Origin: Pseudomonas sp. S04 | GTDB taxonomy: Bacteria > Pseudomonadota > Gammaproteobacteria > Pseudomonadales > Pseudomonadaceae | DNA: 64,000 nucleotides | Assembly: GCF_009834545.1 (NCBI RefSeq) | Contig: NZ_CP019427.1 | Location: forward strand, 4,532,001 to 4,596,000 | Direction of reading: 5' to 3' | In this document: piece after piece, positions 25,284 to 34,501 of the stretch | How the letters are laid out: each line of letters opens with the position of its first letter | Numbering within the stretch: position 1 is the stretch's first letter | Notes under the pieces: model-generated | Database searches by the model: none | What the model saw: only the letters and a program-made list of their open reading frames with translations | Told to the model about the DNA's origin: nothing | Program-made: the position numbers and the translations under genes

Positions 25284-27122
25284 TCAATAACGGAACTTGC
25301 CGCCATGGATATCCGCCAGTACCTGTTCGGTGATCTGCACGTAAGTGTCTGAACCGGGCAGCCAGGCATAGATCGGATCGTCGCCGGTTTTGCCGGGGTC
25401 GAAAGCTTCGTCCTTGAGTCGGGTCTTCTGGTACTTGAAGGTGCCAGTGGTTTCCATCTTGACTTTGACCCGCAGGAACAACGGTACCGCATAGGCCGGC
25501 ATCTGCTCGCGGGCGAACCTCAGCAGCTCACTGAAATCCAGGGTCGCCAGGGATTCGGCCGGGGTGATCGCCGCCATGCCGGCACGCCCGTTGGTGTTGC
25601 TGATCTCCACGCCATAGGCCACCGCCTCGGCAATATGCGGGTGTTGCAAGAGGATGTTCTCGACTTCGGTGGTGGACACGTTCTCGCCCTTCCAGCGATA
25701 GGTGTCGCCCAACCGGTCGACGAACTGGGCGTGACCAAAACCGATGTTGCGCAGCAAGTCACCAGTATTGAAGTAACGGTCGCCCTTCTCGAACACATCG
25801 TGCAGCACCACTTTTTCGGTCTTTTGCGGGTCGGTATAGCCGTCAAGCGGAGCCTTGTCGTCAATCTTCGCCAGCAACAGGCCTTGCCGGCCCTTGCCGA
25901 CTTTCTGCATGAAGCCGTTGCTGTTGCGTAGCGGCGCACCGCTGTCGTGGGCGTACTCCACCAACTCCCAGGACATCAGCGAAAAACCGATGGTGTTATC
26001 GAAGTTGAGGATGTTGCTGAAACCTATGTTGCCGTCACTGGCGGCATACAGTTCACAGATGTGATTGACCGCAAAACGCCCCTTGAACTCGCTCCACACG
26101 CCGGGGCGCAAGCCGTTGCCAATCATCTTCACGACTGCGTGATCCCGGTCGTTAGTGGCCGGCGTCTGGTCGATCAGGTAGCGGCACAACTCACCCACGT
26201 AACCGATGGTTGTAGCCTGGTACTTACGCACATCGTTCCAGAACTGGCTGGCGCTGAACTTGCGCCGAATGGCGAAACCCGAGGCGCCGCAGATGGCTGA
26301 CCCCCAGCACACGCACAGGCCCGTCGCGTGGTACAGCGGCAAGGTGCAATAGACGACATCGTCCGGGCTCATATCCAGGGCGATCATGCCGAAGCTGGCG
26401 CTGCTGCGCATCCAGCGACCGTGTTTGAAGACCCCTGCCTTGGGTAACCCGGTGGTGCCGGAGGTATAGATGTAGAAGCACGGGTCATCGAGAAACACCT
26501 GCTGGCTGCTGGGCGGGTTGTCGCTTGCGCAATCGGCACTCTCGGCCATCAGGTTGCGCAAGCCCTCTGGTGCCTCGCCGTGATGCCGAGAGCAATCCTG
26601 GTCAGCCACCCACCAGGTGCGGCAGTCATCGATGGCGACCTGCTGGCGAATCGCCGAATAGGCCTGGACCAACTCTCCACCGACAACAATGGCCGCCGGC
26701 TTGACCAGGTTGACACTGTGCAGCAGCGCCTGGTGGGTTTGCGAAGTATTGAGCATGGCGCTGACGGCGCCGACCTTGGCCACCGCCAGCACCGTGACCA
26801 GCAGTTCAGGACGGTTCTCGATGAACACCCCGACCACGTCGCCCTTGCCGATGCCCTGGGCCAACAGGTGATGAGCGATACGGTTGGCCCACTGGTTGAC
26901 CTGTGCATAAGTCAGCGACACGCTGCCGTGCAGCAAGGAGGGGCCATCAGGGTTACGAACTGTCGCCTGTTCGAAGGTGAACGCCAGGCCACAAGGCTGG
27001 TCCGGCTGTTTGACATTGGCCACCTTGAGGCCCTTGACCACCCGGGGCAGGGCTTTGACGATCGACGGCAACTTACGGAGCATCATGCTCCAGGTAATAG
27101 TGTCGTGGTGCGTGCTGCTCAT
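25284..27122 (-). CDS. Long-chain acyl-CoA synthetase, FATP/FadD6 type
   Basis: 612-residue AMP-forming ligase: fatty acid + ATP + CoA to acyl-CoA. P-loop-like motif YIYTSGTTGLPKAG at about residue 220, further core motifs YAASDGNIGF and GDTYRWKGENVSTTEVE, and C-terminal KYQKTRL with the catalytic Lys. The FATP-like ordering and the SGTTGLPKAGVFKHGR motif suggest long or very long chain specificity. Isolated on the minus strand with an upstream region containing the paired TGCA motifs at 27367. Confidence 0.88.
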   Translation of the reverse strand: MSSTHHDTITWSMMLRKLPSIVKALPRVVKGLKVANVKQPDQPCGLAFTFEQATVRNPDGPSLLHGSVSLTYAQVNQWANRIAHHLLAQGIGKGDVVGVFIENRPELLVTVLAVAKVGAVSAMLNTSQTHQALLHSVNLVKPAAIVVGGELVQAYSAIRQQVAIDDCRTWWVADQDCSRHHGEAPEGLRNLMAESADCASDNPPSSQQVFLDDPCFYIYTSGTTGLPKAGVFKHGRWMRSSASFGMIALDMSPDDVVYCTLPLYHATGLCVCWGSAICGASGFAIRRKFSASQFWNDVRKYQATTIGYVGELCRYLIDQTPATNDRDHAVVKMIGNGLRPGVWSEFKGRFAVNHICELYAASDGNIGFSNILNFDNTIGFSLMSWELVEYAHDSGAPLRNSNGFMQKVGKGRQGLLLAKIDDKAPLDGYTDPQKTEKVVLHDVFEKGDRYFNTGDLLRNIGFGHAQFVDRLGDTYRWKGENVSTTEVENILLQHPHIAEAVAYGVEISNTNGRAGMAAITPAESLATLDFSELLRFAREQMPAYAVPLFLRVKVKMETTGTFKYQKTRLKDEAFDPGKTGDDPIYAWLPGSDTYVQITEQVLADIHGGKFRY

Positions 27123-27366
27123 GGTTGCTCCCGTTCGGCCCTCTGCGGCGGGCCTGTATTGTTATTGTCGGGCGAACATGCAATCGAGGTGTTCGGGCAA
27201 CTTCATCCCTGTATGAGACACAACGGAAAACCTCTGCTTAACGGCAAAAAAGTACGCCAGGGGTTCTGTCGCTGTACACGCGGTTTTTGAAATGTTTTGT
27301 ATCCGGCCCTCGCCCACTGCCACTGCCGGCAGGTGGGCCCGCAAACGGCCGTGCAATCTCGCAAAA

Positions 27367-27404
27367 TGCAGGATGCACGATGGCCATTCATGCAGAATGC
27401 ACGA
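27367..27404. promoter_or_regulatory. Pair of TGCA-N3-TGCA operator-like repeats
   Basis: TGCAGGATGCACGA (27367-27380) and TGCAGAATGCACGA (27391-27404) are direct repeats 24 bp apart start to start, and each contains a TGCA-N3-TGCA dyad. They lie in the 407-bp divergent region between the acyl-CoA synthetase (start 27122) and the DUF3509 gene (27530), which otherwise has no gene. Suggestive of a dimeric regulator site; the regulator is unknown. Confidence 0.4.
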
Positions 27405-27529
27405 ATCCGAAAAATTCACTTTTTCGTATATCATTGATTTATAAGGATTTTTTTAGATAACGATACTGGCACAATCACTGCAACTACCCCTCCATGCTTG
27501 CCATTCATGTGCACACGGAGCTGATAGAC

Positions 27530-27808
27530 ATGAGCCTGATCCAAGAAAAATTCACTTCGCTGTTCTCCAACTTCGACGTCACCACCCAGGCACGCCCGGA
27601 TGGCGGCATTCTGCTGACCTTGCGCAGCAGTGAAGGCAAAGTCTTCAAGCGCTCGATTTCCTACGCCCAACTGCATGCTGGCGATCAACTGTCCTGGGTG
27701 ATCAGCGCTATTCGTCGCGACCTGGCGGAACAGGCCAGTGAATTGCCGCAAATTTCCATGCTGCAGAGCCAACAGCGCTTTGCCCTGCCGACCTATCACT
27801 CGATGTAA
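27530..27808 (+). CDS. DUF3509 family protein
   Basis: 92-residue small protein (MSLIQEKFTSLFSNFDVTTQ, DGGILLTLRSSEGKVFKRSIS, WVISAIRRDLAEQASELP), matching the short Pseudomonas DUF3509 proteins. The gene starts at 27530 after CGGAG, not at the upstream ATG at 27494. Probably cytosolic; no known function. A strong terminator follows. Confidence 0.82.
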   Translation: MSLIQEKFTSLFSNFDVTTQARPDGGILLTLRSSEGKVFKRSISYAQLHAGDQLSWVISAIRRDLAEQASELPQISMLQSQQRFALPTYHSM

Positions 27809-27836
27809 TCGAAGCGGGTTGCTAGCAGATTTCCTT

Positions 27837-27871
27837 GGGCCACCTGACACCCAGTCAGGTGGCCCTTTTTT
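27837..27871. terminator. Rho-independent terminator between convergent genes
   Basis: GGGCCACCTGAC pairs with GTCAGGTGGCCC around ACCCA, followed by six T. It ends the DUF3509 transcript; its T-run touches the stop codon of the convergent LuxR-type gene. Confidence 0.9.
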
Positions 27872-28137
27872 CAGTGCAACATACCGCGTCTGGCCGCCTC
27901 CCCCACCGCTTGTGCACGGTTGCTGACCTGCAGCTTGGCGTAGATATTGGCCAGGTGAAATTTCACCGTGGCCTGGGAGATCGAGCGAATCACACTGATT
28001 TCCCAAACGGTCTTGCCGCGCTTGGCCCAGTGCAGGATCTCCAGTTCCTTCTCGCTCAGCGGCTTGCCTGCCCGATCCGGGCGTCGGCGTTTGACTGGCT
28101 TGACCTCCGGCCCGGCGTCACCCGTTGCGCTGTCCAT
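27871..28137 (-). CDS. Stand-alone LuxR-type HTH regulator
   Basis: 88 residues: a basic lead (VKRRRPDRAGK) and one LuxR/NarL helix-turn-helix (LSEKELEILHWAKRGKTVWE, ISQATVKFHLANIYAKLQV, RAQAVGEAARRG). No receiver or autoinducer domain is encoded, so it is a bare DNA-binding module of the GerE type. It resembles the C-terminal HTH of AHL-type LuxR proteins in Pseudomonas (KTVWEIS...TVKFHL), so it might compete for their boxes or respond to partner proteins. The 28138-28368 gap upstream holds no gene. Confidence 0.85.
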   Translation of the reverse strand: MDSATGDAGPEVKPVKRRRPDRAGKPLSEKELEILHWAKRGKTVWEISVIRSISQATVKFHLANIYAKLQVSNRAQAVGEAARRGMLH

Positions 28138-28368
28138 TACCTTTCTCCTGGTGATCGTCCATGCCTGAACTCGAACGGTGATCGTCCGGGCCAGTGGTTG
28201 AGTGTCAGAAAGAAAGAGTTACATAGAGGGCGGATTAAACAAGCGCATGAACGCTGAATCAGTCTTCACTGACTCAGCAATAGGCAACGTCCTACGCACA
28301 GCACAAGGAAAGCCCGGGTGACGCACTGCGCCAGCGTTTAATCGCCTGTAGCGTATCCGCTCGGCAGT

Positions 28369-28914
28369 TTAATCTTCCAGCCGCGGGAAGTGCCCGGCGA
28401 AGTCACCTGGGGTGATGCGGGGCAGCGGTTCCACAGCAGTGCTGAACAGGCCGATGGCCACGAAGTGCGGTCGCTCACCCTTGTCGAACCAGTGCCGAGT
28501 ACCGGCAGGCAGCAGGATCAGGTCGTTTTTCTCGCAGAGTACGGCGTACACATAATCGCCGATGTGCAAATTGAACTGGCCACGTCCGGCAACAAACAAC
28601 CGTACCAGGTCCTCGTCAAAATGCTGCTCTTCGAAGAGCTCGGCAGGCGATTCAGCGGGTTGCTGCTGCTCGCTGCTGACACTGATGACCTGCACCCCAA
28701 GGTAACCACGCTCGGTCATCAGTTGGTCGATCGGCCCCTGATAGGCGGCCACCAGCTCTTCGTCGCTGGCGCCCGGCTGAAGCTTTGCCGCCGCCTGCCA
28801 ACGGTCGAATCTGACACCCTGTTCGGCCAGGGTCGCGCTGATGTCGTCGAAGTGGGTCAGGACCTTGTTCGGCAGGTCCGGGCTTGAAACGTGGTAAACC
28901 GACAGGCTGCTCAT
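28369..28914 (-). CDS. Acireductone-dioxygenase-like cupin with altered metal site
   Basis: 181 residues, strongly like acireductone dioxygenase (MtnD) along its length: MSSLSVYHVSSPD, ERGYLGVQVISV, LHIGDYVYAVLCEKNDLI, PAGTRHWFDKGERPHFVAIGLF, FPRLED. But the metal-binding motif HxHxxxE (as in EHTHGEDEVRFF) reads EQHFDEDLVRLF here: the three N-terminal ligand positions are Gln97, Phe99 and Leu103, and only His141 remains. The reading was checked at nucleotide level (28591-28629). It is the downstream gene of a pair; its ATG overlaps the TGA of the MFS gene (ATGA). MtnB and MtnC partners are not nearby, so canonical methionine salvage is doubtful. Confidence 0.85.
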   Translation of the reverse strand: MSSLSVYHVSSPDLPNKVLTHFDDISATLAEQGVRFDRWQAAAKLQPGASDEELVAAYQGPIDQLMTERGYLGVQVISVSSEQQQPAESPAELFEEQHFDEDLVRLFVAGRGQFNLHIGDYVYAVLCEKNDLILLPAGTRHWFDKGERPHFVAIGLFSTAVEPLPRITPGDFAGHFPRLED

Positions 28915-30065
28915 TTCGGCAACTCCTCTTGCATGCGTGTGGCAATGATAACGGCTGCAGCCAGCGCGGCGAGGCTTGCAATACTAAAGGTGAAGGTGGC
29001 GCCCAGGGCATTCCAGCTGTAGCCGGCGTACAAAGCCCCCAGTGCGCCACCGGTGCCGGCCAGCGCCGCGTAGAGCGCCTGGCCCTGCCCCTGCTGGCGC
29101 GGGCCGAAACTGCGTTGGACAAAATGAATGGCCGCGGCGTGAAAGCTGCCAAAGGTGGCCGCGTGCAGGACCTGCGCAAACAACAGCACCCAGAGAAACT
29201 CGGCGAACGACCCCAGCAGCAGCCAGCGCAAGGCGGCCAGCAGGAAACTGGCCAGCAGCACTCGGCGCACTGAAAACCGCGCCAGGATCCGGCTCATGAA
29301 CAGGAACATCAGGACTTCGGCGACCACTCCCACGGCCCAGAGCATGCCGATCACTCCACGGCTGTAGCCCAGGCGCTCCAGGTGCAGGGTCAGGAAGGTG
29401 TAGTACGGCCCGTGGCTGAGCTGCATCAGGCCCACGCAGGCATAAAATGCCAGGACCCCCGGATTGCGCAACTGCTTGACGAAGCCCTCCCCTGCCAGGC
29501 GGTTGCCGGGCGCAGGCTGGGCGTTGGGCACCCACAGGCTGCTGATGATGATCCCCGCCATGATCACCACCAGGGTTACCGGGTAGACGTCCAGGCTCAA
29601 CCATTCGAACAGCCGCCCCAGTGCAACCACCGCGATAATGAAGCCGATAGAACCCCACAGGCGGATCTGGCTGTAGCGCGAAGCCTGGCCTTGCAGGTGC
29701 GCGAGGGTGATCACTTCGAACTGCGGCAGCACCGCGTGCCAGAAAAACGCGTGCAGGGCCATGACCATTGCCAGCCAGGCGTAGCTCTTGCTGACGAAGA
29801 TCAGGCAGAACGTCAGCAGCGTACAGACCGCGCCAAAACGCACAATGGCCAGGCGCCGGCCAGTGTAGTCACCCAGCCAGCCCCAGATATTGGGCGCGAT
29901 GCAGCGCATCAGCATCGGGATCGCTACCAGCTCGCCGATACGCGCAGGCGAAAACCCCAGGTGGTCGAAGTACAGCGCCAAAAAAGGCGCTGTCGAACCG
30001 AGCAAGGCGAAATAAAACAGATAAAAGCTGGAAAGCCGCCAGTACGGGAGCACCGCCACGGCCAT
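28911..30065 (-). CDS. MFS transporter, HcaT (phenylpropionate permease) type
   Basis: 384 residues with twelve predicted membrane segments. It begins WRLSSFYLFYFALLGSTAPF and contains YTGRRLAIVRFGAV, LQGQASRYSQIRLWGSIGF and MQLSHGPYYTFLTLHLE, the pattern of the PPP/HcaT-type transporters. It is upstream of, and translationally coupled to, the ARD-like gene, so the two likely serve one substrate. Transport substrate unknown. The stop (28911-28913) is inside the next start. Confidence 0.88.
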   Translation of the reverse strand: MAVAVLPYWRLSSFYLFYFALLGSTAPFLALYFDHLGFSPARIGELVAIPMLMRCIAPNIWGWLGDYTGRRLAIVRFGAVCTLLTFCLIFVSKSYAWLAMVMALHAFFWHAVLPQFEVITLAHLQGQASRYSQIRLWGSIGFIIAVVALGRLFEWLSLDVYPVTLVVIMAGIIISSLWVPNAQPAPGNRLAGEGFVKQLRNPGVLAFYACVGLMQLSHGPYYTFLTLHLERLGYSRGVIGMLWAVGVVAEVLMFLFMSRILARFSVRRVLLASFLLAALRWLLLGSFAEFLWVLLFAQVLHAATFGSFHAAAIHFVQRSFGPRQQGQGQALYAALAGTGGALGALYAGYSWNALGATFTFSIASLAALAAAVIIATRMQEELPK

Positions 30066-30093
30066 CAGACCGCGGCGACGTCAGGGCCCGGCT

Positions 30094-31185
30094 TCACAGC
30101 TGGCCCAACACCGGGGTGCTGACGCGCACGTCGGCGTTTTGCCCGCGATGGCGCAGCAGGTGGTCCATCAACACAATGGCCATCATCGCTTCGGCAATCG
30201 GCGTGGCACGGATACCGACGCAGGGGTCGTGGCGGCCCTTGGTGATCACGTCCACCGGGTTGCCGTGGACATCGATCGAACGGCCCGGGGTGGTGATGCT
30301 CGACGTTGGCTTGAGCGCCAGGTGGGCAACGATCGGCTGGCCGGAAGAAATGCCACCGAGGATGCCGCCGGCGTTGTTGCTGAGGAAACCTTGTGGGGTC
30401 ATCTCGTCGCGGTGTTCGGTACCGCGCTGGGCGACGCTGGCGAACCCGGCGCCGATTTCCACGCCCTTGACCGCATTGATGCTCATCAGCGCATGGGCCA
30501 GTTCGGCATCGAGGCGGTCGAAGATCGGCTCACCCAGGCCTGGCTTCACGCCTTCGGCGACCACGGTGATCTTGGCGCCGACCGAGTCCTGGTCGCGGCG
30601 CAGTTGATCCATGTAGGCCTCAAGTTCCGGCACCTTGTCCGGGTCGGCGCTGAAAAACGCATTTTGCTCCACCGAGTCCCAGCTCTTGAACGGGATTTCG
30701 ATCGGGCCCAACTGGCTCATGTAGCCGCGAATCACGATGCCCTGGGTCGCCAGGTACTTTTTCGCAATCGCCCCGGCCGCCACGCGCATGGCAGTTTCGC
30801 GCGCAGAACTGCGACCGCCGCCACGGTAATCGCGTTCGCCGTATTTGTGGTGGTAGGTGTAGTCGGCGTGGGCCGGGCGGAACAGATCCTTGATCGCCGA
30901 GTAGTCCTTGGACTTCTGGTCGGTGTTGCGGATCAGCAGGCCAATGGCACAGCCAGTGGTCCGGCCTTCGAACACGCCGGAGAGGATTTCCACCTCGTCG
31001 GCTTCCTGGCGCTGGGTGGTGTGGCGGCTGGTGCCTGGCTTGCGTCGGTCGAGATCGCGCTGCAGGTCGTCCAGGGACAACTCAAGACCCGGCGGGCAGC
31101 CGTCGACAATGGCGACCAACGCCGGACCATGGCTTTCGCCCGCGGTGGTGACAGTGAACAGCTTGCCGTAGGTATTGCCGGACAT
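30094..31185 (-). CDS. aroC: Chorismate synthase
   Basis: Last step of the shikimate pathway (EPSP to chorismate, FMNH2-dependent). 363 residues. Signatures [30 protein letters not shown] and [17 protein letters not shown]. The long open frame extends to 31578, but the ATG at 31185 gives the standard start [20 protein letters not shown], with GGAGCG upstream. 28 bp separate its stop from the MFS start. Confidence 0.97.
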   Translation of the reverse strand: MSGNTYGKLFTVTTAGESHGPALVAIVDGCPPGLELSLDDLQRDLDRRKPGTSRHTTQRQEADEVEILSGVFEGRTTGCAIGLLIRNTDQKSKDYSAIKDLFRPAHADYTYHHKYGERDYRGGGRSSARETAMRVAAGAIAKKYLATQGIVIRGYMSQLGPIEIPFKSWDSVEQNAFFSADPDKVPELEAYMDQLRRDQDSVGAKITVVAEGVKPGLGEPIFDRLDAELAHALMSINAVKGVEIGAGFASVAQRGTEHRDEMTPQGFLSNNAGGILGGISSGQPIVAHLALKPTSSITTPGRSIDVHGNPVDVITKGRHDPCVGIRATPIAEAMMAIVLMDHLLRHRGQNADVRVSTPVLGQL

Positions 31186-31309
31186 GCAGGGCGCTCCGTG
31201 AAATCGCTGAACTAAGTGCGCGCCAGTATACGCAGGCTCACCCAGTAGTTCATCCTCGAACCTTATGGGTGTCTGCGAGTCCAACCGACACCTTGTGAAT
31301 GATGGCGTG

Positions 31310-32275
31310 ATGATGCTGCGAGTTATAGCCTTGAGCCTTACCCTGATTACCGGCCTGCTGTGCAATATCGCGCAGGCCACGGTCCTGCAACGCCCGGTCA
31401 GCCTGGATACCAGTAGCGGCGAGCTGTTTGGCTCGATGCTGCTGCCCAAGTCCGACGCCCCGGTGCCGGTGGTCCTGATCATTTCCGGCTCGGGCCCCAC
31501 CGACCGCAACGGCAATAACCCAGAGGGCGGCAACAACGATAGCCTCAAGCGCCTGGCCTGGGTGCTGGCCAAACACAATATCGCCAGCGTGCGCTACGAC
31601 AAGCGCGGCGTGGCGGCGAGCCTGGCGGCCACCCCGGACGAGCGCAACCTGAGCCTGGAGGCCTACGTGGCCGATGCCGTGGCCTGGGGCAAGCAACTCA
31701 AGAGTGACCCGCGCCTGGGGCCGCTGATTCTGTTGGGGCACAGTGAAGGGGCACTGGTAGCCACCCTCGCCGCTCCCCAAGTGGACGCCGCCGGCCTGAT
31801 TTCCCTGTCCGGCAGCGCACGACCGGTGGATCAGGTGTTGCGCCAACAGTTGAGCCACCGCCTGCCGCCCCAGTTGCTGCTGCGCAGCAATGAACTGCTG
31901 GACAGCCTCAAGGCCGGCCAGGTGGACAGCAATGTGCCGCCGGCGCTGCAAGTGATCTTTCGCCCCAGCGTGCAACCCTACTTGATCAGCCTGTTCCGCC
32001 AGGACCCGGCCGCCGCATTCGCCCGCCTGCACATGCCCGCGCTGATCGTCCAGGGCAGCAATGACATGCAGGTCGGTGTCGGGGATGCGCAAATGCTCAA
32101 GGCTGCCAAGCCCGACGCCCAGTTGGTGGTGATCGAGGGCATGAACCACGTGATGCGCATCGTGCCCAACGACATCAAGCGCCAGGTGGCGTCCTACAAG
32201 GATCCGCAACTGCCACTGGCGGCAGAACTCGGCACCCGGATCCTCGGCTTTATTGATGCAATTGCTCGAAGTTAG
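31310..32275 (+). CDS. Exported alpha/beta hydrolase
   Basis: 321 residues with a signal peptide ([17 protein letters not shown]...AQA) and an alpha/beta hydrolase core: oxyanion region [17 protein letters not shown], nucleophile elbow GHSEG (Ser145), then [10 protein letters not shown] and MNHVMR (His) for the triad. The [13 protein letters not shown] and [12 protein letters not shown] features are typical of a periplasmic dienelactone/peptidase-like group found in pseudomonads. Substrate unknown. It diverges from aroC with an upstream gap of about 120 bp. Confidence 0.87.
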   Translation: MMLRVIALSLTLITGLLCNIAQATVLQRPVSLDTSSGELFGSMLLPKSDAPVPVVLIISGSGPTDRNGNNPEGGNNDSLKRLAWVLAKHNIASVRYDKRGVAASLAATPDERNLSLEAYVADAVAWGKQLKSDPRLGPLILLGHSEGALVATLAAPQVDAAGLISLSGSARPVDQVLRQQLSHRLPPQLLLRSNELLDSLKAGQVDSNVPPALQVIFRPSVQPYLISLFRQDPAAAFARLHMPALIVQGSNDMQVGVGDAQMLKAAKPDAQLVVIEGMNHVMRIVPNDIKRQVASYKDPQLPLAAELGTRILGFIDAIARS

Positions 32276-32320
32276 CCCGGTTTTACCCTCCAGTCCTGCG
32301 CAATTCGGCCGATAAGCCAG

Positions 32321-32346
32321 TGTCGACAGCCCATTGTCTGTCGACA
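32321..32346. promoter_or_regulatory. Perfect 9-bp inverted repeat upstream of the tail-anchored protein gene
   Basis: TGTCGACAG (32321-32329) and CTGTCGACA (32338-32346) with an 8-bp spacer, 28 bp before the ATG at 32375. It could be an operator or a 5' UTR hairpin sequestering nothing visible. No T-run follows, so it is not a simple terminator. Confidence 0.45.
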
Positions 32347-32374
32347 AGCAGCGCTTGGACAGGATCTCGCCGTT

Positions 32375-33166
32375 ATGACTGATACCCACAAATCACCCGA
32401 CACCACGCCCGACACAACGGCCCCCGAAGCGGCGCAGCAGCCGTGGGCGGACGTTGCGGCCGAGCACCGGCGGATGCTGCGCCTGGCGCCGCTGAAAACC
32501 GATCGCAGCACCGGGGGCCGGCCGTTGCGCTTTGTCGAGTTCGGCTATGCCGAGCGCAACAACAAGGAGCGCAGCCTGTTGCGCATGAGCATCACGTTGC
32601 CGGGCCAGCGGGTGCGCAAGGAGCAGAACCACCTGGACGTCTGGGTCGACCACGAACAGCGGCGCGTGCACTTCGGCCCCGACAGCGGTGTGCAGATAGA
32701 ACCAATGAACCGCGGCATCGGGCGTTTTCTCGCGGCCCAAGGCATTACGTGGGCGAAGAAAAAGTGGGCGAGCTACAGCTTTGATGCGATGGACCTGAGC
32801 AACAAGGATGCCTTGGTCGAAGACACGCGCCTGCGCCGCGACCATTTTTTGCGGGTGCACGGTTTTGACGTGGTCTACGCCGACGCCCAGCATTTGAAAG
32901 GCAGCGTCAAGGCCGGCAAGGTCGGTGACCTGCTGGGCGACTGGAACACCGAGAAGCTGCAGTTCGTGGAAATCCTCGAAGCCGCGCAGATGTTGCAGCA
33001 AGCCGAGCAGAACCTGGCCGAACAGGAAGTCAAACTGCAAAAGCAGGAAGAAACCGTCAGCAAATTCAAACGCGAAGAAACCGGCTTGCGCTTCACCATT
33101 ACCTGCCTGGTGGCGTTTTCAGTGTTCCAGGCCGGTTTGCTGATCTGGATCGCCACACACCGCTGA
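32375..33166 (+). CDS. Conserved tail-anchored membrane protein of unknown function
   Basis: 263 residues. Proline/threonine-rich disordered N-terminus (TTPDTTAPEAAQQPW), a soluble alpha/beta region (GRPLRFVEFGYAERNNKER, HLDVWVDHEQRRVHFGP), an amphipathic stretch likely to form a coiled coil (QQAEQNLAEQEVKLQKQEE) and a single C-terminal membrane helix (FTITCLVAFSVFQAGLLIWI). No signal peptide, so probably inserted with its N-terminus in the cytoplasm. Pseudomonas-type conserved hypothetical; function unknown. Confidence 0.75.
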   Translation: MTDTHKSPDTTPDTTAPEAAQQPWADVAAEHRRMLRLAPLKTDRSTGGRPLRFVEFGYAERNNKERSLLRMSITLPGQRVRKEQNHLDVWVDHEQRRVHFGPDSGVQIEPMNRGIGRFLAAQGITWAKKKWASYSFDAMDLSNKDALVEDTRLRRDHFLRVHGFDVVYADAQHLKGSVKAGKVGDLLGDWNTEKLQFVEILEAAQMLQQAEQNLAEQEVKLQKQEETVSKFKREETGLRFTITCLVAFSVFQAGLLIWIATHR

Positions 33167-33180
33167 CCACCGCCAACGTC

Positions 33181-33350
33181 TGTAGGAGCGAGCGCCCGCT
33201 TGCGGCGCCCGCTTGCGGCCTGCTCGCGAAGGACGTCAACGCTGACGCGAATTACCTGAATAACCGCGTGGCGCTTTCGATCTTCGCGAGCAAGCTCGCT
33301 CCTACAAGGATTCGTAACAACCCGTGGGAGCGAGCTTGCTCGCGAAGGAT
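33181..33350. repeat. Cluster of REP-type palindromes
   Basis: Contains GAGCGAGCGCCCGCTTGCGG near 33187, then GCGAGCAAGCTCGC around 33288, and a second GAGCGAGCTTGCTCGC around 33330. They are in alternating orientation, of a GCGAGC-type different from the array at 3299, between the converging 3' ends of the tail-anchored protein and prmB. Confidence 0.75.
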
Positions 33351-33353
33351 GGA

Positions 33354-34262
33354 TCAGGCCCGTGATGCAAACAGTGCCTGGTGTTCACGGCATTGCTCGG
33401 CGCTGAGCATGAACACGCCGTGGCCGCCGCGTTCGAACTCCAGCCAGGCGAAATCGACTTCCGGGTACAGCGCCTCGACGTGTACCTGGCTGTTGCCCAC
33501 CTCGACAATCAGCAAGCCTTTCTCGTTCAGGTGATCGGCCGCCTGCGCCAGCATGCGCCGCACCAGGTTCAGACCGTCTTCGCCACAGGCCAGGCCCAGC
33601 TCGGGCTCGTGCTGGAACTCGTCCGGCATATCGGCAAAGTCTTCGGCATCCACGTACGGTGGATTGGACACGATCAGGTCGAATCGCTGGCCAGGCAAAC
33701 CGTCGAAGCCGTCGCCCTGGACCGTGTACACCCGCTCATCGACGCCGTGGCGCTCGATATTCTGGTTGGCCACCTCAAGGGCTTCGAACGACAAGTCCGC
33801 CAGCACCACTTCAGCGTCCTGGAACTCATAGGCACAGGCGATGCCGATGCAACCGGAACCGGTGCACAGGTCGAGAATGCGCGCCGGCTCGCTGTCCAGC
33901 CAGGGAGCGAAGCGTTTTTCGATCAGTTCGCCAATCGGTGAACGCGGGATCAACACGCGCTCATCGACAATAAACGACATGCCGCAGAACCAGGCCTCGC
34001 CCAGCAGGTAGGCGGTGGGAATGCGGTCTTCGATACGGCGCTTGAGCAACCGCTGCAGGTTGACCAGTTCGTCGTCTTCGAGCGCGCAGTCCAGGTAGCT
34101 GTCGGCGATTTCCCAAGGCAGGTGCAACGCTCCCAGCACCAGTTGACGGGCTTCATCCCAGGCGTTGTCGGTCCCATGGCCGAAAAACAGATCCTCCCCA
34201 TGAAAACGGCTGACAGCCCAACGAATATGGTCGCGCAAAGTGCGCAGACGGGAAGTGATCAC
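33354..34262 (-). CDS. prmB: Ribosomal protein L3 N5-glutamine methyltransferase
   Basis: Methylates Gln150 (E. coli numbering) of ribosomal protein L3. 302 residues from the GTG at 34262, which follows AGGAG by 8 nt; the upstream open frame has no equivalent. SAM-binding motif [19 protein letters not shown] and catalytic/substrate motif [12 protein letters not shown] (NPPY) identify a HemK-like Gln methyltransferase. An N-terminal helical domain ([33 protein letters not shown]) matches PrmB rather than PrmC. Divergent from the 34502 gene. Confidence 0.94.
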   Translation of the reverse strand: MITSRLRTLRDHIRWAVSRFHGEDLFFGHGTDNAWDEARQLVLGALHLPWEIADSYLDCALEDDELVNLQRLLKRRIEDRIPTAYLLGEAWFCGMSFIVDERVLIPRSPIGELIEKRFAPWLDSEPARILDLCTGSGCIGIACAYEFQDAEVVLADLSFEALEVANQNIERHGVDERVYTVQGDGFDGLPGQRFDLIVSNPPYVDAEDFADMPDEFQHEPELGLACGEDGLNLVRRMLAQAADHLNEKGLLIVEVGNSQVHVEALYPEVDFAWLEFERGGHGVFMLSAEQCREHQALFASRA

Positions 34263-34501
34263 GGGGTAAACTCCTGAAAAAACGACCGGGGATTCTAACA
34301 GCCTAAACCTGCCCCGACGATCAATGAAAAAACCCCTGGGCAAATGTAGGATTTATCCGGTTTTTCAGCTTTTGGTTGAACATCCGGTCAGCTCTTGAGA
34401 GGCTGCAGCCCAGCAACGACGGTGCCTACGATGGTAGCGATTCACAGAAGCGCTCAGCCAGAGGACAATGTCGCAAAAGCCCCACTCGAAGGAGCCCCAG
34501 A

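Noticed and set aside
28369..28914. Canonical MtnD of the methionine salvage pathway
   Set aside because: Three metal ligands are changed and no mtnB/mtnC is adjacent, so the label was kept only as a fold resemblance.
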